From contig NZ_BDAP01000003.1 in the NCBI RefSeq assembly GCF_001598915.1, positions 558,001 to 622,000 of the forward strand: a DNA stretch of 64,000 nt, written 5' to 3'. Shown one piece after another: positions 8,339-16,816 of this stretch (its first letter is position 1; each line of letters opens with the position of its first letter). This stretch comes from Williamsia muralis NBRC 105860 (GTDB lineage Bacteria > Actinomycetota > Actinomycetes > Mycobacteriales > Mycobacteriaceae). Under the pieces are notes generated by a model that worked only from the letters and a program-made list of their open reading frames with translations, searched no databases and had not been told where the DNA came from. The translations under genes and the position numbers were made by a program.

Positions 8339-9202
8339 TCAGTTCGCGTTCGGGGTGAGCGACCACAGTCGTTCGAGTGCCACCGACTGCGGTTCGCTGT
8401 ACACATCCTCCACGCCGACGACGTCGACGGAAGTGGCAACCGCAGATTCACCGAACAGGTCGATTCGGCTGAACCCGAAACCGACACCCGCCCGGTGCCT
8501 TCCCTGTGGCGGTACCGGATCGGTGCGGTACGACAGCGGCGGGCCGATCCAGACTGGGATGCCCGATATCGCCGAGGCGCCCGTGTAGTGCGCGTGGCCG
8601 CAGAGGATCATCCGCACATCCGAGCCGGCGATGACCGACTCGAGCGCGCTCGGATCCGTCAGCCGGAGAAAGTCGACCGTGGCGACCGGCGACCGAACGG
8701 GCGGATGGTGCATCACCAGCAGTGTTCCGCGCGGGGCCCTGTCCTCCAATACCTTTGCCAGCCAGTCCAGCTGGACATCCTCGAGACTGCCGTCATGACG
8801 CCCCGGCGTGGTGCTGTCGAGTACCACAATGCGCAGTCCACCGATGTGATGGACCGCATCGTACGGCGCGCCGAGGTCGGTCGACCCATTGCGACTCAAG
8901 TCCAGGCCGATGCGGAACCCGGCGCGGTCATCGTGATTTCCCATCGCGTAACACAGTGTTGCGCCGAGTCTCGCCGCGGTGGGCTCCAACATCGTTCGCA
9001 GCGTTCGGTAAGCCTCGGGGGACCCTGCGTCAGCGAGATCGCCGGACACGATGATCGCGTCCACCGACCCTTCCCACGCGTCCAGGTGGTCGAGAACCTT
9101 ACGCAGATTCCGAGTTGTGTCCATCATCCCGTGCATCAGATCGCCGCCGCCGCTCAAATGCGTGTCGGTGAGCTGGATGACGGTGTGGTCGGGCCCGGTC
9201 AT
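8339..9202 (-). CDS. Calcineurin-like phosphodiesterase (GpdQ/Icc-like)
   Basis: The 287-residue metallophosphoesterase contains the ordered metal-binding motifs DTH (near residue 14), GDLAD, GNHDD, HHPP and GHAH. It resembles the Icc/GpdQ branch that hydrolyses cyclic nucleotides or glycerophosphodiesters. It sits inside the ABC importer operon: its ATG overlaps the solute-binding-protein stop (ATGA), and the UgpA gene follows after 6 nt. Because Ugp systems import glycerophosphodiesters, cleavage of an imported glycerophosphodiester into glycerol-3-phosphate plus an alcohol is the favoured role; cAMP hydrolysis is the alternative. Confidence 0.88.
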   Translation of the reverse strand: MTGPDHTVIQLTDTHLSGGGDLMHGMMDTTRNLRKVLDHLDAWEGSVDAIIVSGDLADAGSPEAYRTLRTMLEPTAARLGATLCYAMGNHDDRAGFRIGLDLSRNGSTDLGAPYDAVHHIGGLRIVVLDSTTPGRHDGSLEDVQLDWLAKVLEDRAPRGTLLVMHHPPVRSPVATVDFLRLTDPSALESVIAGSDVRMILCGHAHYTGASAISGIPVWIGPPLSYRTDPVPPQGRHRAGVGFGFSRIDLFGESAVATSVDVVGVEDVYSEPQSVALERLWSLTPNAN

Positions 9203-10560
9203 GACACCGGCAGAAGCGTGTTCGCCTGCTCCTGCGCGGCCGTCAAGGCAGTCGCCGGATCGGCACCCTGGAATACCGCGGACTCCACGGCAGACATCAT
9301 GCCGTCGCGAATCTGCAGATATTCATTGCCGGGCATCGAGATCCACGGTTCCATCGACTTCAGCTGCTCCAGGTTCGGCTCGAGGAGCGGGTTCTGGGCC
9401 GCCCACTCCTGCAGTCCGGCCGGGTCGTCCATCAAACCGGTGCGCAGCGGGAGATAGCCGATGCCACTGGAGATCTTGACGTAGGCCTGTTCGCTGGTGA
9501 GGAACTTGATCAGCTCCCACGAAGCACGCTGTTTGGCGGGGTCCTGCGAGAAGATGAACAGCGAGGCACCGGAGTTGGTCGGCACGACGGGCTTGTCGCC
9601 GAAGCTCGGCATCGTCGTGGATCGCAGGTCCCATTTGTCTTTGGCGCCCTTGACGAACTGGTCCTGAATGGCGCTCGTCTCCAAGAGCATTCCCATCTCG
9701 CCGCGAGCGAATGCTTCATAGCCCTGCTTTTGTGTCAGCTTCGGAGTGGCTCCCGAGTTGACCATCTGCTGTGCCATGCTGACCACCTCGACCGCCGCCG
9801 GATCGGCGAACGTCAGCGTGTCCCGGTTCTCGGAGATCACCCGGCCACCATTCGAGCGCACCAGGCTCTGGAAGCACCAGTCCTTGGCGGTCTTGGTCAG
9901 GCAGTCGATGTAGGCGCCGCCCTTGCCCGTCTTGTCGGCAATGGTCTTGGCAGCGACCGCAACTTCGTCCCAGGTACGCGGCGGGTTGTTCGGGTCCAGG
10001 CCGGCTTGCTGGAAAAGTGTTGCGTTGTAGTAGAACACCGGCGTCGAGAAGACGAACGGAACGCCGTATGTCTGGCCGTCCCAGTCGCTCAAGGTCCGGG
10101 CAGTCGGAGCGAACGGATGCGTGGTGCCCTCGAAGTTCTTGTCCACTGCCTCTTCGCCGACCAATTGATCCAGCGACTTTGCCTGGAGTTGATTCACCGT
10201 GAAGTCGAGATCGGAGAATCCCAGCTGTGCAACGTCAGGGGGATTGCCGGCGGTCATCTGATTGCGGATGCTGGAAATGGTGTCGGTGGCCGGGTTGGGA
10301 CTGTTTCCAGCCGGCTTCTGCGGGGTGACGGTGATGTTCGGATGCTCTTTGGAGAAGTCTGCGAGCAAGCTGTTGAACGTGTCCGTCCACGCACCCGCCA
10401 GTCCGTAGTTGTAGCTCTCGAAGACGATCGAGACCTTCTGGTCGTCCGCCAATTCGGGAATGGCTGAGGTTTCTGTTTCGTCCGAGGTACTCGACAAACA
10501 ACCGGTGAGCGTCAACAGTGACGCGATCAACGGCACGGCGATCTTGAGTCTGGCCTTCAC
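9199..10560 (-). CDS. ABC transporter solute-binding lipoprotein, UgpB-like
   Basis: The protein has about 453 residues. GTG at 10560 is chosen because it follows an AGGAG ribosome site and gives a proper lipoprotein signal: positive start, hydrophobic core, then LTLTGC lipobox. The mature part is a cluster-B extracellular solute-binding protein with ITVTPQKPAGN, DVAQLG and repeated hinge motifs found in glycerol-3-phosphate/sugar binding proteins. It lies between the ATPase gene (10 nt upstream) and the phosphodiesterase (4-nt overlap). Glycerophosphodiesters such as glycerophosphocholine are the most likely cargo by analogy with mycobacterial UgpB; a sugar cannot be excluded. Confidence 0.9.
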   Translation of the reverse strand: MKARLKIAVPLIASLLTLTGCLSSTSDETETSAIPELADDQKVSIVFESYNYGLAGAWTDTFNSLLADFSKEHPNITVTPQKPAGNSPNPATDTISSIRNQMTAGNPPDVAQLGFSDLDFTVNQLQAKSLDQLVGEEAVDKNFEGTTHPFAPTARTLSDWDGQTYGVPFVFSTPVFYYNATLFQQAGLDPNNPPRTWDEVAVAAKTIADKTGKGGAYIDCLTKTAKDWCFQSLVRSNGGRVISENRDTLTFADPAAVEVVSMAQQMVNSGATPKLTQKQGYEAFARGEMGMLLETSAIQDQFVKGAKDKWDLRSTTMPSFGDKPVVPTNSGASLFIFSQDPAKQRASWELIKFLTSEQAYVKISSGIGYLPLRTGLMDDPAGLQEWAAQNPLLEPNLEQLKSMEPWISMPGNEYLQIRDGMMSAVESAVFQGADPATALTAAQEQANTLLPVS

Positions 10561-10570
10561 GGCAGTGCTC

Positions 10571-11737
10571 CTACGTAAAAGAGAGTTGAGGATGGACGGG
10601 TCGTGCCGCCGGGTGCTGCCACTGCAGCCGCCGGCCGTTTTCGGGATCGAAGAGATGAAGATCGGAGCTGTCCGCGACGAGAGTGATCTCCGATCCGATG
10701 GTGATGTCGCGGACGCCGCCGACCCGGGACACCCGGGCGCACAACGCGACCGAGTTGACCGAGCAGTGCAGCAGGACATCGCCACCGAGGTTTTCGGTGA
10801 GCGTCACCACGGCAGGAAGTCGCACCACGTTGCTGGTGGGGTCCTGGACGCGTTCCTCGAAGCGGTCGTCCAGTCGGAGACGCTCGGGCCGGACACCGAG
10901 GGTCAAACGCGCGGTGTCCACCTCTGCCTGCGTGGCCTCGATGCCGAGGGGTACAACCGACTTTCCGACGTGTGCGACCAGTCGCCCGGCTTGGACCACG
11001 ATGTCGACGTCTATGAGGTTCATCGGCGGGGCGCCGAGAAAGGCCGCGACGAACACCGACTGGGGGGTGTCGTACAGCTCCTCCGGAGTACCGACCTGCT
11101 CGACGCGCCCCTTGTTCAGCAGCGCAATTCGGTCAGCCATCGTCATTGCCTCGACCTGGTCATGGGTGACGTACAGGAAGGTCTTGTTGACGCGCTTGTG
11201 CAGTTCGATCAGTTCGGTGCGGGTGACCGCACGCAGTCGTGCGTCCAGATTCGACAGTGGTTCATCCATCAGGAACGCGCCGGGATCGCGAACCATGGCC
11301 CGTGCCAGTGCGACACGCTGTCGCTGACCGCCCGACAACTGTCCCGGTCGCCGGTCGAGTAGTTCCGTCAGGCCCAGCGATGCGGCCACACGTTCGACCG
11401 TCTGTTTTGCCTCTTGCTTGGCCACTTTTGCGGTACGCAAGGGGAAAGCAATGTTCTTTGCCACCGTCAGATGTGGGTACAGCGCGTAACTCTGGAACAC
11501 CATCGCCAGATTGCGCTCTCGGGGTGGTACTTCCGTGACATCGGTGCCATCGATCACCACGCTTCCCTCGGTCGGTGTCTCCAGACCGGCGATGATGCGC
11601 AGCAGAGTCGATTTGCCGCATCCACTCGGTCCCAGGAGCACCATGAACTCGCCGCTCGGTACGGTCAGATCAATCGACTCGAGTACCGTCGTCCCGTCGA
11701 ATCGCTTGGTCACCCCATCGAGGAACAGTTCGCTCAT
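10571..11737 (-). CDS. ABC transporter ATPase, UgpC/MalK type
   Basis: The 388-residue ATPase has Walker A GPSGCGKST, signature LSGGQRQR and Walker B FLMDEPLSNLDARLR, followed by a C-terminal TOBE/OB regulatory region of the MalK family. The start is ATG 11737, which overlaps the stop of the alpha/beta hydrolase (ATGA). It energises the two permeases downstream. The coupling to a hydrolase gene suggests the importer serves breakdown products made by that enzyme. Confidence 0.94.
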   Translation of the reverse strand: MSELFLDGVTKRFDGTTVLESIDLTVPSGEFMVLLGPSGCGKSTLLRIIAGLETPTEGSVVIDGTDVTEVPPRERNLAMVFQSYALYPHLTVAKNIAFPLRTAKVAKQEAKQTVERVAASLGLTELLDRRPGQLSGGQRQRVALARAMVRDPGAFLMDEPLSNLDARLRAVTRTELIELHKRVNKTFLYVTHDQVEAMTMADRIALLNKGRVEQVGTPEELYDTPQSVFVAAFLGAPPMNLIDVDIVVQAGRLVAHVGKSVVPLGIEATQAEVDTARLTLGVRPERLRLDDRFEERVQDPTSNVVRLPAVVTLTENLGGDVLLHCSVNSVALCARVSRVGGVRDITIGSEITLVADSSDLHLFDPENGRRLQWQHPAARPVHPQLSFT

Positions 11738-12645
11738 TCGACGGGCCCGGGTGTGGCGAGCTCGCCGGTCTCGATCCACTGTCGCACCACGGGCGCCAGC
11801 AGTCGCGAATCGGCCAGCCAATCGACGTGACCGCGATGGGTGATCGAAGAGTCGCCTTCGATGTGCCAGCGAGTTACTTTGGCAGAAGACAGCTTCCGCA
11901 CCAGGAAGTCGACATTCGATTTCGGCCCGAGGGTGTCGTCGTCCAGCGAGATGGCCAGCACCGGGAGGTCGAGCTTGCTGATGAGCTCGTCATAGTTCAG
12001 CTTGGTGCCCTTCGGCCTGTAACGGGCGGTCAACGAATGCCGCGACCAGTCGATCATCACTCCGCCGGCCATCGGACCAGGTATCAGGATCCCGCCCGGC
12101 CAGGATCCCTTGACTCGAGCCACCAGCCCGATCCACTGGATGGTCGACAGCGCCTCGATCCAGCGTCGAGGCCCGAATGCGCGCCAGAAGACGGTGCCGG
12201 TCCCGATGATCGTGACAGAGGCGACCGGGCCCTGAATGCCTTGTGCAGCGGTTCGCAGCAGAGCCAGCTGGCCACCGAGGCTGTGTCCGAAGAGGTGTAT
12301 CCGGGTCGCCTCAAATCGTTGACAGATAGCGTCGATGATCGCGGGGAGATCTTCTTCGAGCATCTCTCGGTAACCGAAGTCGGGACAGTCCGCGAGTGCC
12401 GGCCGCGCTTCACCTTGCGCACGGAGATCACAGGTGGCCACCTGCACGCCAGATTTGTTGAGTGCTTTGATCAAGGGCGCATAGTGCTTGGCCTTCATCG
12501 CCATCGCGGGGAGGATCAGGACAACGGGTGCCTGGGCGTCGGTCGTGGGCCAGACACGCACGGTGATCGTGATGCCCGGTGCCGACTCGACGACGATCGA
12601 CTCTTGCTGTTTGAACGCGTCCGGACGCCCGGTTGTCTGCGTCAT
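11734..12645 (-). CDS. Alpha/beta hydrolase (lysophospholipase-like)
   Basis: The 303-residue protein has the nucleophile elbow GHSLGG, a VVLILPAMAMKAKHY N-terminal strand-loop, and a C-terminal catalytic His region (DSSITHRGHVDW). ATG 12645 abuts the hotdog-protein stop as TGATG, and the stop overlaps the ATPase start. The serine-aminopeptidase/monoglyceride-lipase-like subfamily is most similar by eye. Because a Ugp-like importer follows immediately, removal of acyl chains from a (lyso)phospholipid or related ester is a reasonable but unproven role. Confidence 0.82.
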   Translation of the reverse strand: MTQTTGRPDAFKQQESIVVESAPGITITVRVWPTTDAQAPVVLILPAMAMKAKHYAPLIKALNKSGVQVATCDLRAQGEARPALADCPDFGYREMLEEDLPAIIDAICQRFEATRIHLFGHSLGGQLALLRTAAQGIQGPVASVTIIGTGTVFWRAFGPRRWIEALSTIQWIGLVARVKGSWPGGILIPGPMAGGVMIDWSRHSLTARYRPKGTKLNYDELISKLDLPVLAISLDDDTLGPKSNVDFLVRKLSSAKVTRWHIEGDSSITHRGHVDWLADSRLLAPVVRQWIETGELATPGPVE

Positions 12646-13175
12646 CAGACGACCTCTCCGTGCACCACATCGCACACGTATTCGAACGTGAACTTCGCAA
12701 CGGTGACGTCGTCGGCGTTCAAGACCACCGCTTTGGCCGAGATCTCGTGACGGCCGGTGCTGACCGACGACGTGATGACCCTGAGTTCGCGCTCGTCGAC
12801 CGTCGCGACGGTTCGCAGGACACCCATCGCAGGCTTGCGGTACGACGCCGTGGCGGACTTGAGCACGAGACGTTCGATTGTGTTCAGCTTGGTCGCCGCG
12901 GCGCCGACAAATGCGGCCGCGCCTGCGATATCCGCCGCCGTGTAGATCGCGCCCGCATGCACGGTACCCATGTGGTTCAAACCCGATGCCTCGCCACCTA
13001 TTTCGACGATGGCGTGTTCTGGGGTCAGTACGGTGATCGTGGTGCCCACATGCTTGCCGAAGGGCACGATCTCGTCAGAGCGTGATCGGAGCGCTTCGAA
13101 GTCGGGATCGGCGTAGTCGATGTTGCCGAAAGCCGCGCCGAAGCTGCCGACAGGAACTGTGGTGCTGGTTGACAT
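12645..13175 (-). CDS. Hotdog-fold thioesterase-like protein (DUF4442/PaaI-like)
   Basis: The 176-residue protein begins at ATG 13175 behind a clear AGGAG site. It contains NHMGTVHAGAIYTAADIAG, the hotdog central-helix motif of PaaI/DUF4442 acyl-CoA thioesterases, and a long C-terminal strand set. It is 23 nt downstream of the acyl-CoA dehydrogenase stop and directly joined to the hydrolase, so it probably belongs to the same transcript. It would hydrolyse an acyl-CoA thioester. Confidence 0.85.
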   Translation of the reverse strand: MSTSTTVPVGSFGAAFGNIDYADPDFEALRSRSDEIVPFGKHVGTTITVLTPEHAIVEIGGEASGLNHMGTVHAGAIYTAADIAGAAAFVGAAATKLNTIERLVLKSATASYRKPAMGVLRTVATVDERELRVITSSVSTGRHEISAKAVVLNADDVTVAKFTFEYVCDVVHGEVV

Positions 13176-13198
13176 GATTCTCCTGGAGTTGATGTTGG

Positions 13199-14380
13199 TC
13201 AGTTGGGTAGCCGGCGTAGTGCACGCCGGGCAATCGACCAGCGCAGCACCTCCGTCGGTCCCTCGTAGATCCGAAATGCCCTGGCCTCCACCAGAAACCT
13301 GGCCACAAGATGGTCCTCGCAGACGCCGAGCCCGCCGTGCAGCTGGACAGCACGATCGAGGATCCGCCACACAGCCTCTGCCACAAACGCTTTGGCCAGC
13401 GACGCGGCATGGCGTGCGTCAGAGGCAGCGGGCCCCTGAGCATCGATCACTTCCGCCGCCCGCCGGATCAGCCCCTGGCTCGCCGCAATGTCGATTTCGG
13501 TGTCCGCGATCATTGCCTGTGCAAAGCCGCTCTCCGCAATCGGTGATCCGAATGAGGTCCTTGTGGTCACATGCCGGCAGGCCAGGTGATGGGCCCGGAT
13601 CGCGACGCCCAGCCAATTGACGCAGAAGATGACACGGGAGGGAGCAAGTCGGGCCTGCGCGTAGACCATCGCGCTGCCGACCTCACCGAGGCGCGCATCA
13701 TCACCGACCTCGCAGTCGGCGAACCGAACAATGCAGTGTCCGCCGGGTACACATCGGTCGAGCGTGGTCATCCGTTCCACGACCTCGACACCGGGGTTGT
13801 CGGCATCGACGATGAACATCGTGGCGCCGTGCGCAGTGTCGGCAATACAGATGAAAAACGCCGCACCATCGGCTCCGGTGGTGAAGTGCTTGTCTCCGTT
13901 GATGATCCATCCGGTCGGCGTCTGTAGCGCAGAAGTCATGAGCATCGACGGATCAGAGCCCGCGCCGGGCGCAGGTTCTGTCATCGCAATCGAAGATCGA
14001 ACCGTGCCGGACGCCAGGGGAGCGAGGTACCGCTCCTTCTGCTCCGGTGTTCCGGCGTGCTCCAAGAGATGAATGTTGCCGTCGTCCGGTGCCGAGCAGT
14101 TCACCGAGATCGGACCGAGGAGGCTGGTGCCCGCCACCTCCATCACGTCGATCAGTTCAGTCAAACTCAGATCCAACCCACCATGTTCACGCGAGGACAG
14201 CGGGCCGAAAACTCCTGCAGCTCGCGCTTTTTCCTGGAGGTCGAGACGCATGTCGTCGGTTACCCGCAGGTTGTTGCGGATGACGTCGATCTCGACCGGG
14301 ATCACTTCGTCCGTGATGAACGTCTGCATCCGCGCCTTCAGTGACGCTGGTGCCTGTGGTGGCGTCGTGGTGGCGGTCAT
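13199..14380 (-). CDS. Acyl-CoA dehydrogenase
   Basis: The 393-residue flavoprotein has the usual layout: an N-terminal helical domain, a central beta domain with MTEPAPGAGSDPS (FAD contact) and GDKHFTTGA, and a C-terminal helical domain with QLHGGLGV. The motif IYEGPTEVLRWSIARR follows at the C-terminus; the active-site Glu of this family is in or near that segment. It is the 5'-most gene of the 14-kb minus-strand run, so its upstream region should hold a main promoter. Its substrate is unknown. Confidence 0.93.
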   Translation of the reverse strand: MTATTTPPQAPASLKARMQTFITDEVIPVEIDVIRNNLRVTDDMRLDLQEKARAAGVFGPLSSREHGGLDLSLTELIDVMEVAGTSLLGPISVNCSAPDDGNIHLLEHAGTPEQKERYLAPLASGTVRSSIAMTEPAPGAGSDPSMLMTSALQTPTGWIINGDKHFTTGADGAAFFICIADTAHGATMFIVDADNPGVEVVERMTTLDRCVPGGHCIVRFADCEVGDDARLGEVGSAMVYAQARLAPSRVIFCVNWLGVAIRAHHLACRHVTTRTSFGSPIAESGFAQAMIADTEIDIAASQGLIRRAAEVIDAQGPAASDARHAASLAKAFVAEAVWRILDRAVQLHGGLGVCEDHLVARFLVEARAFRIYEGPTEVLRWSIARRALRRLPN

Positions 14381-14758
14381 CGAAGCACTCCGTCCTTCGG
14401 AACGGGCCAGAACTGTCAGGACCCGCTCGTGGCTGCCTCGTACCGAGGCGGTCTGGAGTCAGTTTCTCCGAGCAGACGAGCCGGAGCGATGGCGATAGGG
14501 AGCGTCGATTGCGCGAGTGAGACGTACCGGCCGCGAGTACACCGGCCCGGGACGTGCCGCGCTTTTAGAAGCGGTGAGGGCGCGCCTCACGTTCAGCTCG
14601 AAGAACGGCAGTGTCTACCACCGTGCCGCCGCATAGTCGGCGGTCAGCCGGCTCGCCGCCGGCATCGGTGGACGTTCCGCGGGCTCGTCTGCCCGCCTGC
14701 GAAAACTCTGGCTATCTGCTGTCTCGAGGAGCAGTGACTGGGAGTCTGGAGGTCTAAG
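14381..14758. other. Intergenic region upstream of the acyl-CoA dehydrogenase
   Basis: This roughly 380-base stretch lies between the acyl-CoA dehydrogenase gene (reading left) and the stop of the VOC gene. Reading frames through it have poor composition (Arg/Cys-rich, no ribosome site), so I call no gene. It should contain the promoter for the long minus-strand operon. I see no convincing terminator or conserved operator in it. Confidence 0.5.
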
Positions 14759-15145
14759 TCACGCAGGCTGGAACAGCTCGACCAGATTGCCTGAGGGGTC
14801 AGAGACAAGAATTTGCTGGCCTCCTGGGCCGCTCACGATGTCACTGCGAAATGGGACGTCGGCAGCTCGAAGTCTGTCGATTTCCGCGGCCAGATCTTCG
14901 ACGATCAGATGGATCCGGTTCCAGCCGCCCGCGGTAGGCACTGCACCGTCCGGCTGGGTGCGTGCGCCAGAGCTCGTCGGTCCGGAGAGCAACAGACGCA
15001 GTGGACCTCGAACCACATCGGCGAAAGCAGGAGCTGCGCTGTAACGCAGAGTGAAGCCGAAGTGTTCTGTATAGAAGGCGATCGCAGCATCCACGTCAGT
15101 GACGATGTATCGCACATTTGCGAGACTCGGATCGATAGATGTCAT
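14759..15145 (-). CDS. VOC (glyoxalase/bleomycin-resistance/dioxygenase) family protein
   Basis: This 128-residue protein has two beta-alpha-beta-beta-beta units: VRYIVTDVDAAIAFYTEHFGF at the start, and a second half ending in ILVSDPSGNLVELFQPA. The second motif supplies the conserved metal-site Glu. The start is ATG 15145 behind GGAGAGG. Family members are metal-dependent lyases, isomerases, dioxygenases or binding proteins; the reaction here is not identifiable. It stands alone. Confidence 0.87.
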   Translation of the reverse strand: MTSIDPSLANVRYIVTDVDAAIAFYTEHFGFTLRYSAAPAFADVVRGPLRLLLSGPTSSGARTQPDGAVPTAGGWNRIHLIVEDLAAEIDRLRAADVPFRSDIVSGPGGQQILVSDPSGNLVELFQPA

Positions 15146-15360
15146 CACAACGCCTCTCCGGTAGAACGGGTCTTCCGCCATCGGGATTTTAGCGGACGTG
15201 CACCGTCGATTTGCCGGCCCATCGGTCATGTCGCCTTAGGACCACCGGCCGATGACCTGAAAACCTGACGTTGACCCCACTGCCATCCCCGGTGCCGCGG
15301 TTATGCGTGGGGTTTGCGCAGACCGACCGCACAGTCAGCACTGACCGTTACTGTGGCCGA

Positions 15361-16734
15361 ATGCACTGTGTGGTGGTGGGCGGGGGACTGGCGGGGCTGG
15401 CTTCGACGGTGTGGCTCGTCGAGGCGGGTCACCAAGTCACGTTGCTGGAGCGGCGCGGATCTCTTGGTGGACGGACTATCGCGATTCCGGTCGCCGCCGT
15501 CGACGATGTGCCCGACAACGGGCAACACGTGTTCGCCAGTGGCTACCAGCATCTGATGCGTTACCTCGACAGTGTGGGGACGCGAGACCACGTCGAGTTC
15601 CCGGGCCACATGACGATACGGATGCCAGGCGGCGGGAGCCGCGTGTCTGCGTTCGGCGGGTTGCCCGGACTTCGCGCTGCGCTGGGCGACCTGCCGGGCG
15701 TCACCGGGTTGGATCGGCTTCGCACCGCACGGGCTCAGGTGACACTGATTCGCCAAGCCCTGCGGCAGCCGACCTGGCTGGACGACATCACAGCAGACGA
15801 GTGGTTTCGTCGGATCGGTATGCCACAGAAGGCCCGTGACGCCCTCTGGGATGGCATCGTGATCGGTCTGACCGGCGACAAGCCCGAGATCTCGTCGGCG
15901 AAGGTGCCCGCTGATCTACTCGTGACCGGCTTCAGGCGTGCGCGTGAATCGAAGACACCGATCTCCATCGGCTATCCCACAGTCGATCTCGACACATTGT
16001 TCGTTTACGGAGCGGAGAAGATCTTCGCCGACAAAGGGGTGCAGGTCCGGCATCGAGCCGTGGTGGCTGCCGTTGATGTGTCCGACGGTGTTGTCGCCGG
16101 TGTGACGCTCGCCGATGGCGAGCGAATCGCTGCGGACGCAGTCATCTGCGCGGTACCTGTGTGGAGTGTGAAGGGGTTGCTCGATCAGGTTCCCGGTCAC
16201 GAGAAGATCTACGAAGCAATCGAACAGTTGACGCCCGTACCGATCGTCAGCGTCAATCTCTACTTGGACCGATCCATCGGCATGACCGACTGGGGCGAGA
16301 TCCTTTACGGCGGAACAGGTGTGCTCGAGCAAGTCTGGGATCGACAGCGGATGCATGAGCGCGACCCATCACGTCATCACCTGTACTCGACAACCGTCTC
16401 GGCGTCTTACGAGCTCATCAAGAAATCGAACGCCGAGATCACCCGGATACAGATGGACATGCTCCGTAGGTTTTACCCCGAGGCCAGGGAGGCTCAGGTG
16501 GTCCACAGTCACGTGGTGCGCATGCCGCGGTCGACGTTCGCCCAGCGGCCAGGCACGGCCGGCATCCGGCCCGACCAGCGAACCAGTGTTCGTGGGTTGG
16601 CACTCGCGGGGGACTGGACTCGGACGGACTGGACAACCACCATGGAGGGCGCCTGCCAGAGCGCAGCCCGTGCAGTTCGCGTCATCTTGGACGACGCGGG
16701 GCAAGGGTTCGCTACCGAGCTGCCGGCCCGTTGA
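15361..16734 (+). CDS. FAD-dependent amine-oxidase-fold dehydrogenase (HpnE / phytoene-desaturase-like)
   Basis: The 457-residue flavoprotein starts at ATG 15361 directly with HCVVVGGGLAGLAS, the FAD Rossmann motif, followed by LLERRGSLGGRT. The C-terminus carries ALAGDWTRTDWTTTMEGACQSA, the second FAD-binding motif. This pattern matches hydroxysqualene dehydroxylase HpnE and carotenoid-desaturase-like proteins. No squalene or hopanoid genes are nearby, so the assignment to HpnE rather than another amine-oxidase-fold enzyme is tentative. Confidence 0.8.
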   Translation: MHCVVVGGGLAGLASTVWLVEAGHQVTLLERRGSLGGRTIAIPVAAVDDVPDNGQHVFASGYQHLMRYLDSVGTRDHVEFPGHMTIRMPGGGSRVSAFGGLPGLRAALGDLPGVTGLDRLRTARAQVTLIRQALRQPTWLDDITADEWFRRIGMPQKARDALWDGIVIGLTGDKPEISSAKVPADLLVTGFRRARESKTPISIGYPTVDLDTLFVYGAEKIFADKGVQVRHRAVVAAVDVSDGVVAGVTLADGERIAADAVICAVPVWSVKGLLDQVPGHEKIYEAIEQLTPVPIVSVNLYLDRSIGMTDWGEILYGGTGVLEQVWDRQRMHERDPSRHHLYSTTVSASYELIKKSNAEITRIQMDMLRRFYPEAREAQVVHSHVVRMPRSTFAQRPGTAGIRPDQRTSVRGLALAGDWTRTDWTTTMEGACQSAARAVRVILDDAGQGFATELPAR

Positions 16735-16794
16735 GGAACACCGCACTCGTGACGTTTTCCGGAGCGGGACCCCGCTCGATCACCATGGTCGCGT

Positions 16795-16816
16795 TATTCG
16801 CACACATGTGCGAATA
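16795..16816. promoter_or_regulatory. 22-bp perfect inverted repeat at the start codon of the DUF6319-like gene
   Basis: Arms TATTCGCACA and TGTGCGAATA are perfectly complementary and separated by CA. The last base is the A of the ATG at 16816. The position suggests an operator that would block transcription or a leaderless start. The inner 18 bp (TTCG...CGAA) resemble the palindrome at 17560 downstream of the same gene. Confidence 0.6.

Noticed and set aside
8162-9457. 431-codon plus-strand frame opposite the phosphodiesterase
   Set aside because: The opposite strand has the full metallophosphoesterase motif set; the plus-strand product is low-quality.
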